Part shown: piece after piece, positions 8,599 to 16,643 of the stretch
Numbering within the stretch: the first letter of the stretch is position 1
Layout: every line of letters begins with the position of its first letter
Origin: an uncultured Bacillota bacterium
Lineage (GTDB): Bacteria > Bacillota_I > Bacilli_A > RFN20 > CAG-288
Direction of reading: 5' to 3'
Length of the DNA stretch: 64,000 nt
Assembly (NCBI GenBank): GCA_949300365.1
Contig: CASGEC010000005.1
Location: 1 to 64,000, forward strand
Made by a program: the position numbers and the translations under genes
The notes under the pieces: generated by a model
Databases searched by the model: none
Seen by the model: only the letters and a program-made list of their open reading frames with translations
What the model was told of the DNA's origin: nothing

Positions 8599-9539
8599 TC
8601 ACCATTGCTATTTGTGCGCATAATAGCGAAAAGACAATTCCTGAATTGTTTCGTTCCTTAAAAGAACAAACCAATAAAGATTTTATCATCCTTCTTGTTA
8701 ATAACAATTCAACAGATAGAACAGTTGACATTGCCAAAAAGAATTCCGATGGACTTTTACTAACAATTGTCAATGAAGAAAAAATTGGAATACAGAATGC
8801 TCGAAATAGGGCATTAAAAGAAATTAAAACTCGATATTTTTCATTTGTGGATAGCGATGACATTCTTTCAAAAAAATATGTGAGTCTCCTTATTGAAAAC
8901 ATCCAAACAAATGCCCTTCCTTGTGTTAGCTATATTCCTTTTTCCGATGGCGATAAGATTCCTGTTCCAAAGAAAACAAAAACAAAATATACTCTTTATC
9001 CGAGCAAGGGCCAAGGTTATTCGTTTGATACATATAGAGGAATTTACCAAGGCTTTCTATGGAACAAACTTTTCGATAAAAGGATAATCGATACTTATCA
9101 TATCGATTTTGATCCAAATATCGCTATAGGAGAGGATTCTTTGTTTATTGATAAATATATTTCGCATATCGACAAAGTCATATTGACCAAAGAGCCTTGC
9201 TACTTTTATCGCATTCGAAAAGACTCTTTGACAAACGCCGAGCATCTTGACAAAAATCATATCCGCCTTCTTCTTACAGAAAGGCGGCGGTTTGCTTACC
9301 TTGACGAAAATCTTGACAAAAATTCTATCGCCTACTCCAAATGGGCAAAAAGAAAATGTTTCTACCTCAAGCGTTTTGCAAGCTATTATAGGGAACTTGG
9401 CCAAGAAGATATGATTCCACAACTAAGTAAAGAAGCCTATGAAACACTAAAAAAAGGTCTCTCGGCCAAAAGGAAAAGCTTTCTCGTCACCTTTCAACTT
9501 CTTGCACGATATCTTCTTTTCAAATATTACTTCCGATAA
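8595..9539 (+). CDS. Family 2 glycosyltransferase
   Basis: A GT-A domain covers the first 110 or so residues: MITIAICAHNSEKTI, LLVNNNSTDRTVDIAK and the DXD-type SFVDSDDILS. A variable acceptor region follows. The ATG at 8595 overlaps the polymerase stop as ATGA and has GGAAGG at 8579-8584. A GTG at 8577 in the same frame is less likely. The 3' end overlaps the convergent gene by 13 bases. Confidence 0.85.
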   Translation: MITIAICAHNSEKTIPELFRSLKEQTNKDFIILLVNNNSTDRTVDIAKKNSDGLLLTIVNEEKIGIQNARNRALKEIKTRYFSFVDSDDILSKKYVSLLIENIQTNALPCVSYIPFSDGDKIPVPKKTKTKYTLYPSKGQGYSFDTYRGIYQGFLWNKLFDKRIIDTYHIDFDPNIAIGEDSLFIDKYISHIDKVILTKEPCYFYRIRKDSLTNAEHLDKNHIRLLLTERRRFAYLDENLDKNSIAYSKWAKRKCFYLKRFASYYRELGQEDMIPQLSKEAYETLKKGLSAKRKSFLVTFQLLARYLLFKYYFR

Positions 9540-10456
9540 AAGTCAGAGAGCAGTGCATCTAAGAAACTTCCCTTCTCGCCCTTAGATCTCCAATTTAATT
9601 TTTGGGGAAACTCCATTTCTGAAATGTCAACTTCATTATATGGTTTATTTTCATTTTTTTGCACGAACCCAATATCTTGTGTATGATGAACAATTTTATT
9701 TACAGCACCATCATCCAAATCATAAACCATGGCCAATGTCAAAATCATGTCCAGAAGGAAATATGGTGGAAGAGATTTCTTTTCCTTCAACCACTTTAAA
9801 AAGGAATCATAAACAAATCCATAAATGACGCTTCCCTTTCGTCCTCCCAAAAATGAAGAAAGGCATGGATTGGTCTTTCCTTTATACTCAATAAGCCTTT
9901 TTTCGTTCGGGATAGTAGCAAAGAAACTATCGAAAGATTCGTTTCTCAATTGCGCAAATAGAGGATAATTATCATCCAAAAGAATTGTGGAATCAATCCA
10001 ATAGCCCCCGTTCTCAAAAAGCAGTCTTACCCTTAAAATATCCGTTAGCGTTTGAATTGATATCTGTCTTTCCTCAAATTTTTTGAGCACAATATTATCT
10101 ATATTTGCAAATTCCGAATAGTTATGCCTGTCAACCAAATGAATTTGATATTTGCTTCCATAGAACTCTTGCATCTTCTCTAAACAATAACGTACCACTC
10201 TTGGGGCTTTATCAAACCCATCCCACCAGCAAACATAAATGTTTTCTTCCTCTTTTTCTAAAGGCACATGGAGTGTCTTCTTGTTCTGATATTCCTTGAT
10301 TAGGGGAGCAAGGAATTGTTCAAGCTCAGGCATCCTTTTTACTTCTTTAGGACCTATGTGACGACTATATTTTATTTTTCCACAGCGCAAAGCTTGAATT
10401 ATTCCTTCTTTCCTTGCAATGCCAAGGACTTCTTTTAAATTGGATTTAATTTCCAT
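9527..10456 (-). CDS. Capsular polysaccharide glycosyltransferase (Caps_synth type), second copy
   Basis: At 309 residues this is a paralogue of the 4968-5915 product. Shared signatures are YVCWWDGFDKAPRVVRYC, ISIQTLTDILRVRLL, NGGYWIDSTILL and QKLNWRSKGEKGSF. AAGGAG precedes the ATG. It lies 12 bases after the upstream GT2 gene on the same strand, so the two form a small minus-strand operon facing the plus-strand cluster. Confidence 0.8.
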   Translation of the reverse strand: MEIKSNLKEVLGIARKEGIIQALRCGKIKYSRHIGPKEVKRMPELEQFLAPLIKEYQNKKTLHVPLEKEEENIYVCWWDGFDKAPRVVRYCLEKMQEFYGSKYQIHLVDRHNYSEFANIDNIVLKKFEERQISIQTLTDILRVRLLFENGGYWIDSTILLDDNYPLFAQLRNESFDSFFATIPNEKRLIEYKGKTNPCLSSFLGGRKGSVIYGFVYDSFLKWLKEKKSLPPYFLLDMILTLAMVYDLDDGAVNKIVHHTQDIGFVQKNENKPYNEVDISEMEFPQKLNWRSKGEKGSFLDALLSDFYRK

Positions 10457-10468
10457 AAGCTTTTCTCC

Positions 10469-11476
10469 TTAATTACTATGGCGAAAGTAATAATAGATAG
10501 GTGAAAACAAATCGTTCTTCAAGAGAAGAAAATAGATCTTACGCAAAATGCTCTCCCCTTTAATGGAAACAAGCTTTTTTTCTCCCTGATATAACTTATC
10601 GTTTTTTAGTCTTTTAAAAAACTCTCTACTTTCCCTCTTGTTATGTCGCAAGCAATATCGAGAAAAATAAAATTTGGAAACGTCAAAATCCATTGTTGCG
10701 AATATAGATGAATCCAGATCGTTTTCTTTGCTATATTCCTCCAAGAACTTCCTGAGGTTATTCCTGAGAATCATTAGATTTTCATAGGAATCCTGATGGT
10801 TCCTAGAATGCGAGACAGGGTACTGAACATAGTTCAAACCCGCATAGTCGATTATCTTGACACTGTCCGCCTTAGCAATTGCACTCATTGTATATACGAG
10901 ATCTTCATAAAGAGTCAGATTCATTCCTTTATAAACCGGAAGAATTTTGCGAATGATAGAAGCTTTGATTAAATAGGACCATCGATAAATTTGAACATAC
11001 TTGAATGCTGAAAACGAATTGTTATCGAAATAAAGTTTGCTTAATAATAGTTTCATATCTTTTTTCTGATAGCTTCTGGGTTCAGCAGTTATTTCAGATA
11101 ATATATTTCCACTTAGCGAAACTTTTTTGTGTCCAAAGGCCAAAACATCATAGTCTTCGATTTCTTTGGACAAGGTGAAAAGATAATCCCTATCAACATA
11201 ATCATCGGAATCCAAGCAAAGCAGGTAGTCCCCACGGCTTCTCTCAACAGCCATTTCAATCGCTTTAACAACGCCTTCATTTTCTTTTTGGAACACATAA
11301 ACGTTGGAAGTTTGATTTGTATCAATGAATTTGTTGATTGCCGTAACGGTTCCGTCCGTTGAACCATCATCTATAAGAATCACTTCAAAATCAGTAAACG
11401 TAGTTTGAAATATACTCTGCAAAGCCCTTATTATCGTTTTAGACGAATTATAGCAAGGAATTAAAACACTTATCAT
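10469..11476 (-). CDS. Family 2 glycosyltransferase
   Basis: The GT-A core is clear: MISVLIPCYNSSKTIIRALQ, VILIDDGSTDGTVTAI and LLCLDSDDYVDRDY (DXD, about residue 93). The remaining 220 residues are the acceptor-binding part with no membrane segment. TAGGAGG lies just before the ATG. It heads the two-gene minus operon that completes the transferase set (two GT2, two Caps_synth, two DUF4422). Confidence 0.85.
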   Translation of the reverse strand: MISVLIPCYNSSKTIIRALQSIFQTTFTDFEVILIDDGSTDGTVTAINKFIDTNQTSNVYVFQKENEGVVKAIEMAVERSRGDYLLCLDSDDYVDRDYLFTLSKEIEDYDVLAFGHKKVSLSGNILSEITAEPRSYQKKDMKLLLSKLYFDNNSFSAFKYVQIYRWSYLIKASIIRKILPVYKGMNLTLYEDLVYTMSAIAKADSVKIIDYAGLNYVQYPVSHSRNHQDSYENLMILRNNLRKFLEEYSKENDLDSSIFATMDFDVSKFYFSRYCLRHNKRESREFFKRLKNDKLYQGEKKLVSIKGESILRKIYFLLLKNDLFSPIYYYFRHSN

Positions 11477-11531
11477 AATCGCCTCCTATCAAAAACATAG
11501 CACATCAAAAGAAGAAGCAAAAGGCTTTCGC

Positions 11532-11560
11532 TTTGACAAGTCACTAGTTTGCTAGTACAT
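11532..11560 (+). promoter_or_regulatory. Sigma-A promoter for a leaderless rfbB transcript
   Basis: TTGACA (11532-11537), 17-base spacer, TACATT (11555-11560). Only six bases separate the -10 from the ATG at 11567, so the transcript should start at or next to the start codon. Confidence 0.7.
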
Positions 11561-11566
11561 TAGAAA

Positions 11567-12595
11567 ATGAAATATGAAAATATGAAATTCTTAATAACCG
11601 GAGGCGCCGGCTTCATCGGAGGAAACTATCTCCACATCATGACGAGAAAGTTCCCAAAGGATGAATTTGTTTGCCTGGATTCTCTTACCTATGCAGGCAA
11701 CATGGAAACCTTGAAGCCCATCATGAAACTAACGAACTTCAAGTTCATCAGGGGGGACATTAGAGACAGGGCATTAGTTTGCAAGCTCTTTGAGGAAGAA
11801 AAGTTCGATATTGTCATCAACTTTGCTGCTGAGAGTCATGTTGACAGATCCATCGAGAATCCCCAGATATTCTTGGAAACCAACATCATCGGAGTCTCGG
11901 TACTAATGGATGCCTGTCGTAAATATGGCATCATGCGATATCACCAAGTATCGACAGATGAGGTCTATGGTGAACTATCCTTGAACAGCTCAGATACTTT
12001 TGAAGAAACCAATTCAATCCATGGCTCGTCACCATACGCTGCATCAAAGTCCTCGGCCGACTTGCTTGTGTTAGCCTATCACCGGACATATGGTTTAAAT
12101 GCGACTATTTCCAGAGCCTCTGATACCTATGGTCCGTATCAATTTCCGGAAAAACTCATCCCCCTTATGATCCAGAAGGCCCGAAAGGGGGAGAAGCTTC
12201 CCGTCTACGGGGATGGGAAGAACGTCCGGGATTGGCTCCATGTCTCAGACCACTGCAACGCCATTGACCTGATTGTCAGAAAAGGAAGGAACGGGGAGAT
12301 TTACAACATCGGCGGTCACAATGAGAGAAGCAATCTCCAGGTTGTCGAAACGATCCTGAAGGCCCTTGGAAAAGATGATTCCTTGATTGAACATGTCAAG
12401 GATAGGTTGGGTCATGATAGACGCTATGCCATCTGCCCCGACAAGATCGAGAAAGAGCTTGGCTGGAGACCGGAGTATACCTTCGACACCGGTATCGCAG
12501 AAACAATAAGGTGGAACATCGATAACCAGGAATGGCTCAACCACGTCGAAAGCGGCGAATACCTGAAGTGGATGGAACGCTATCAGAAGCTGTAG
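11567..12595 (+). CDS. rfbB: dTDP-glucose 4,6-dehydratase
   Basis: This 342-residue extended SDR enzyme turns dTDP-glucose into dTDP-4-keto-6-deoxyglucose, the first committed step to dTDP-rhamnose and related sugars. The NAD-binding GGAGFIGGNY is at the N-terminus. NFAAESHVDRSIENP, the catalytic STDEVYGEL and the YAASKSSAD Tyr-XXX-Lys pair are all present. Later RASDTYGPYQFPEKLIPLMI and GRNGEIYNIGG complete the family pattern. The other rml genes are not in the window and must be elsewhere if rhamnose is made. No Shine-Dalgarno precedes the ATG; the promoter position implies leaderless translation. M6 (11582) is an alternative start. Confidence 0.93.
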   Translation: MKYENMKFLITGGAGFIGGNYLHIMTRKFPKDEFVCLDSLTYAGNMETLKPIMKLTNFKFIRGDIRDRALVCKLFEEEKFDIVINFAAESHVDRSIENPQIFLETNIIGVSVLMDACRKYGIMRYHQVSTDEVYGELSLNSSDTFEETNSIHGSSPYAASKSSADLLVLAYHRTYGLNATISRASDTYGPYQFPEKLIPLMIQKARKGEKLPVYGDGKNVRDWLHVSDHCNAIDLIVRKGRNGEIYNIGGHNERSNLQVVETILKALGKDDSLIEHVKDRLGHDRRYAICPDKIEKELGWRPEYTFDTGIAETIRWNIDNQEWLNHVESGEYLKWMERYQKL

Positions 12596-12656
12596 TTCTT
12601 TCAAATGTGGTATTATTAAGTAGTAGTTTTTATGAGTATTTTGGGGAGGATTCCCA

Positions 12657-14405
12657 ATGGATCCAAAGGAGAATAACCAGGTCATCATCTTCAAGAATGA
12701 TGACGATGACGGAAAAAGGCACTTTACTTGGAGTGACTATTGCCACTTTACCTACATCTTCAAATACTGGGTACTCGGCATTACTTTAATCTTTGCCATC
12801 ATCGGATATCTTGTGATTTCCCTGTGGTGGAATCCAAACCATTCCGTCAGCACGGCAAGGGTAGCTGTCGAGATGCCTCTCTCCATCATCAAAGACGAAA
12901 ATGGGAAGACAGCCAACATCTACTTCATGGATGGCTCGACTCGTTATTCGATGTATGAAATCATCTCCAAAGAAAACATTGATGAGGTCATCGAGAACAC
13001 AAAGGACGAAAACGGCAATCCTGTCTTCTCTTCCGTGGATGTCGATAGCCTTCTCAAGAGCAATGGCATCAGCATCCAAACGCAGACGGAAACCCGCTAT
13101 GATGGCAGTACCTCCTATGAAATCCCGACAGATGCCGGAGATTTGAAATATGTCATCACTGTCAATGGCAAATATATCAGTGATTCCGATACGACTTCTG
13201 ACTTTATTGAAGCCCTCATCAACAACGTCATTGATAAGGCTGTCTCTTTGGTTCCAAGCCAGTATCTGGATTTCCAAATACCCGATTACTATCAATCATT
13301 GGATTTGGATGTTCTACTAAATCAAATCAGTAATCAATACAACGCCATCAATAGTCTCTATCAAAGTCTCCTCTCCCGGTTCCAGGAAACGGATACCATT
13401 ACGCTGACCGGTTCCTCTACGGCAACTACCCTTCGTTCCGTCTATTATGACTTCCAGCAGCAGTATCTGGCAGCATCTGGTGCCGAGACCGAATTCGCCT
13501 ACCTCGAATCCCTCCTCTCCCTGAACCACTATGTTCGCTTCACCATTGGCGAAGAACAGACAGCAATCCAGACATGCATGAACAATGGCGACATTCTCAT
13601 CGATAGGCTCGAGAAATCGGCAAAACTCGCCAATCAAGCCTCGAAAAACATTGAGAATCTGTTGAAACCATTCAGCCCAGACGTAACCATCGGAGCCCTC
13701 GACAGCTCCATTCAAGAGAAGTATGCCATCTATGCCCAGAACCTTAGCGATGCCCTCGCTTCAATTGACAACATCCTTGAGGATCTGAGGGATCTTGGAT
13801 ATCAATGCACACTCACAGATACCGATACCTTCGACTATGTCGTCACTCTTCCCGATTATACGCAAATGGATGAGGCTGACTACGGTACCATCCAGCACCT
13901 CCAAAACCCCAACGATGATGAATGGAAGCAGGCTTGCTCTGCGTTCATTGCAAAAGTCGATGCTCTCGTTCCCCAACTCAACGATTCCGTCACGAAGGCC
14001 AACGAAGTCTACAAAGGCCTCTATTCCTCCGAAGAGACCGGAATCATCTGGATGGATGCCTCCCATATCGTCACCGATGGTGAAATATCCGCCTTCCTCG
14101 GTGCCGCCGCTGGCTTAGTTCTCGGCTTCATCCTCTCCTCCGCTATCCTTGCTGCCTATGGCTACATCAAGGAAAAGAAAGGAATCCCTGTCCTTGCCGA
14201 TGATTCTGAAACGACATCGACAGCACTCACCCCAACAATGAACAACACTCCTGAGGAAACAAAAGAAGAACCCACACAGGAAGAAACACCAGAGAAGCAA
14301 GACAAGGAAACAACCGATTCCGTCACGGAAGAAACCAAAGACCAAAAAGAAGAATCCTCAACAGAGACTTCTGACAACGTCCAGAAAGACGAAACAAAAG
14401 AGTAG
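12657..14405 (+). CDS. Wzz-like chain-length/polysaccharide co-polymerase protein
   Basis: The 582 residues run: a charged cytoplasmic N-terminus, a membrane span at about 37-57, a long extracytoplasmic region (about 60-475) rich in helices, a second span (AFLGAAAGLVLGFILSSAIL) and a very acidic Thr/Glu-rich cytoplasmic tail. Two spans flanking a large periplasmic-type loop is the Wzz/polysaccharide co-polymerase topology, but no strict signature is seen and the loop is larger than usual. The ribosome site is GGGGAGG (12643-12649), with an extended -10 TGG-TATTAT at 12608-12616. It follows rfbB and closes the polysaccharide region. Confidence 0.6.
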   Translation: MDPKENNQVIIFKNDDDDGKRHFTWSDYCHFTYIFKYWVLGITLIFAIIGYLVISLWWNPNHSVSTARVAVEMPLSIIKDENGKTANIYFMDGSTRYSMYEIISKENIDEVIENTKDENGNPVFSSVDVDSLLKSNGISIQTQTETRYDGSTSYEIPTDAGDLKYVITVNGKYISDSDTTSDFIEALINNVIDKAVSLVPSQYLDFQIPDYYQSLDLDVLLNQISNQYNAINSLYQSLLSRFQETDTITLTGSSTATTLRSVYYDFQQQYLAASGAETEFAYLESLLSLNHYVRFTIGEEQTAIQTCMNNGDILIDRLEKSAKLANQASKNIENLLKPFSPDVTIGALDSSIQEKYAIYAQNLSDALASIDNILEDLRDLGYQCTLTDTDTFDYVVTLPDYTQMDEADYGTIQHLQNPNDDEWKQACSAFIAKVDALVPQLNDSVTKANEVYKGLYSSEETGIIWMDASHIVTDGEISAFLGAAAGLVLGFILSSAILAAYGYIKEKKGIPVLADDSETTSTALTPTMNNTPEETKEEPTQEETPEKQDKETTDSVTEETKDQKEESSTETSDNVQKDETKE

Positions 14406-14413
14406 AAGACCTT

Positions 14414-14446
14414 CCTCCTTGGTTCAATGAGCCGAGGAGGATTTTT
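14414..14446 (+). terminator. Rho-independent terminator
   Basis: A 9-bp stem, CCTCCTTGG (14414-14422) with CCGAGGAGG (14432-14440), is followed by ATTTTT. It ends the polysaccharide co-polymerase transcript. Confidence 0.85.
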
Positions 14447-14632
14447 GAATCGATTGCCAAACCAAACATTTCCAAATCATCATTGGTCATCCCATCGGCT
14501 ATCTTGCAACGCTTTTCTTAGGGCGTTTTCAGTCTCGGAAAGAAAGCTGTTGTATTCATATTTTTCCATAGAGGAATGAGCACCGACATGAGGAAAAAGG
14601 TATAATGTTATAGAAAAAATGGAGGGAAGGCT

Positions 14633-15901
14633 ATGCATAAATTGACAATCCACGAGCTTGGACCGATTCATGATTTCTGTGGCGAAGTCAAGGCATTTAC
14701 CGTCATTACCGGCATACAGTCCGCAGGCAAAAGCACAATCGCGAAAGCTCTCTATTTCTTCCGTTCCATAAAGCGGGATTTCTTGCAGCTAATTCTCAGA
14801 AATCAGCAAAAGACCGAAGGATTAGAGCCTATGCCAAACTTCCGGCATTCCTTCTCAGGCTTAGTTCGAGACAAGTTCCTTGGGACCTTCGGTTCCTCCT
14901 ATGCCATGAACCCAAATATGAGCTTGCGATATGATTATGATAAGAACACTTGGATACAAATACGACTTGTCGAAGACAGGAACAAACTTGCCCCGAATTT
15001 TGTCTCAGTCAAATATTCCACAAATATTCAGTCCTTCTTGGACAGCGCGATTCCCGAAGATTCGAACGAACTTCGACAACGGCTTTCCGTATTATTCAAC
15101 GACCCCTATGAAGCCTTTTATATCCCAGCAGGAAGAAGTCTTCTTACCGTGTTGGGAAGTCAGCTAAACTATATCTATTCGACGATGGATGACAGGCAAA
15201 AAAGACAGCTCGATTCCTGCACTCGGGATTATTTGGAGCAGGTTCTTTTGTCCAGGCCTCTTTTTTCAAACGGCATACAGGGTTTGATAGAAGGCATAGT
15301 CCTCCCAAACGAAAAGCAAGCCAAAATAAAAACGATTTTTGATTTGACAAAGCAGATACTAAAAGGAAAATACTCCTTTTCCAATGGTGAAGATAAAATA
15401 CAAATAGACAATGGCCGCTATGTCAAAATGAATTTCGCTTCCTCTGGGCAACAGGAAATCGTTTGGATTCTAAACCTTCTTACCTACTACCTTGTCCAAG
15501 AAAAGAAGACGTTTTTCGTAATCGAGGAACCAGAGTCCCATCTCTTCCCGGAATCGCAAAAGCTCGTTGTCGATTTCATTTCCCTATTTGCCGGAGCAGG
15601 AAATAGGATTCTTTTGACAACCCATAGTCCCTACGTTCTTGGTGAAATCAACAATCTGCTCTATGCCTATCGCGTCGGTCAAGAAAAGAAAAAGGAAGCC
15701 GAAAAAATCATTCCCTCCAATTATTGGATCAATCCTGATGACTTTACGGCCTTGTTTATCGAAGATGGAAAAGCACAGAACCTATTGGATATGGAGATGG
15801 CTCAACTCGATGGCGATAGGTTGAATTCGATATCCCATGTCATCAATGCCGATTACGATGCGCTGTTTGAATTGAATCAGCAAGAGGAAAAAGACAAATA
15901 A
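14633..15901 (+). CDS. AAA/ABC-class ATPase of a putative two-gene defence system
   Basis: The 422-residue protein starts MHKLTIHELGPIHDF, with Walker A GIQSAGKST at about 27-35. The C-terminal half has an ABC-like SSGQQE signature, Walker B FFVIEEPESHLFPES and the H-loop region LLTTHSPYVLGEIN. This is the OLD/RecF-like AAA pattern used by many anti-phage ATPases, without a TOPRIM domain. The ATG has GGAGGG upstream, and TATAAT lies at 14601-14606. The stop codon TAA shares its last A with the ATG of the next gene, so the two proteins are probably made in fixed ratio. Its base composition is more AT-rich than the operon that follows. Confidence 0.75.
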   Translation: MHKLTIHELGPIHDFCGEVKAFTVITGIQSAGKSTIAKALYFFRSIKRDFLQLILRNQQKTEGLEPMPNFRHSFSGLVRDKFLGTFGSSYAMNPNMSLRYDYDKNTWIQIRLVEDRNKLAPNFVSVKYSTNIQSFLDSAIPEDSNELRQRLSVLFNDPYEAFYIPAGRSLLTVLGSQLNYIYSTMDDRQKRQLDSCTRDYLEQVLLSRPLFSNGIQGLIEGIVLPNEKQAKIKTIFDLTKQILKGKYSFSNGEDKIQIDNGRYVKMNFASSGQQEIVWILNLLTYYLVQEKKTFFVIEEPESHLFPESQKLVVDFISLFAGAGNRILLTTHSPYVLGEINNLLYAYRVGQEKKKEAEKIIPSNYWINPDDFTALFIEDGKAQNLLDMEMAQLDGDRLNSISHVINADYDALFELNQQEEKDK

Positions 15902-16329
15902 TGTCATCGCTAAGAGGCGTAGCCTCCATTTGCCAGCCGAGGCAGAAAATTATCGTAAGTCAGGATAAGGGAAATCCAAGAGTGTCCCATCGTGCAATAA
16001 ACGAGAATCGTAATCTGGTTACCCAATATCAGATTGACGGTGCAGTCATCAAAACGGGTCTGCGGTGCGACTTTCTTGTCACGAATGAGGAAAGGAAAAC
16101 AGCCTATCTCATTGAACTGAAGGGATCGGATATTGATCATGCAATTGACCAATTGGAGGCAACGGCACAAGAGCTCAAAAAAGAGCTTTCTTCCTATTCC
16201 CTTAATTTTCGGATTGTATGCACCCGAGATATAATGGGCCCGAACAGCTATAAATATAAGAAGTTTAAATCAAAGTACAATGGCAGGGTAGACAAAAAGG
16301 AAAGGGTCATCAAGGAAAAGATAAGCTAA
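15901..16329 (+). CDS. Small PD-(D/E)XK nuclease-like partner of the ATPase
   Basis: This 142-residue protein shows the restriction-nuclease core: RCDFLVTN (Asp57), a hairpin, then YLIELKGSD (Glu72-Leu-Lys74), followed by a helix with Gln83 (AIDQLEATAQEL). Upstream basic residues (SHRAINENRN) could contact nucleic acid. The start overlaps the ATPase stop by one base (TAATG). No membrane segment or signal peptide. By analogy with ATPase-nuclease defence pairs I infer that it is the effector cut loose or positioned by the ATPase. I do not recognise a named system. Confidence 0.6.
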   Translation: MSSLRGVASICQPRQKIIVSQDKGNPRVSHRAINENRNLVTQYQIDGAVIKTGLRCDFLVTNEERKTAYLIELKGSDIDHAIDQLEATAQELKKELSSYSLNFRIVCTRDIMGPNSYKYKKFKSKYNGRVDKKERVIKEKIS

Positions 16330-16597
16330 GCAATCAAGCACTTTTCGTTGCAAATTAGGTGTGCCTTATATCGTACCGAAAACTTGCTTTTCTCCTATTA
16401 TCAAAAGTGTGTTGATGGTGCCAAAATCACCATTTCTAGCAATCTTTCTGCTCCCGAGATTTTCCCCGACAGATCTGCGATTTTTGTCCTTCTCCCTTGA
16501 TTTCTCCAAAGCGAAAGGCTTCTCGTTACAAATCCTATAAGTCATTCTTTTCATAAAAGAAAAGGTTTCGTCTTCTAAACATCTTTGTCCCAATGAA
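16330..16597. other. Intergenic region, nothing recognised
   Basis: A 75-codon minus-strand frame at 16366-16593 has no ribosome site and an unlikely composition. No RNA gene or repeat is seen; the terminator of the next operon follows. Confidence 0.5.
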
Positions 16598-16632
16598 AAA
16601 GGGACTGCCTAGCATTCACCGGCAATCCCTTT
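16598..16632 (-). terminator. Terminator of the glycan-degradation operon
   Basis: Read on the minus strand, AAAGGGATTGCC (16632-16621) pairs with GGCAGTCCCTTT (16609-16598), one mismatch in 12, and runs into a T-tract. Confidence 0.85.
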
Positions 16633-16643
16633 GGTTTTAACTT

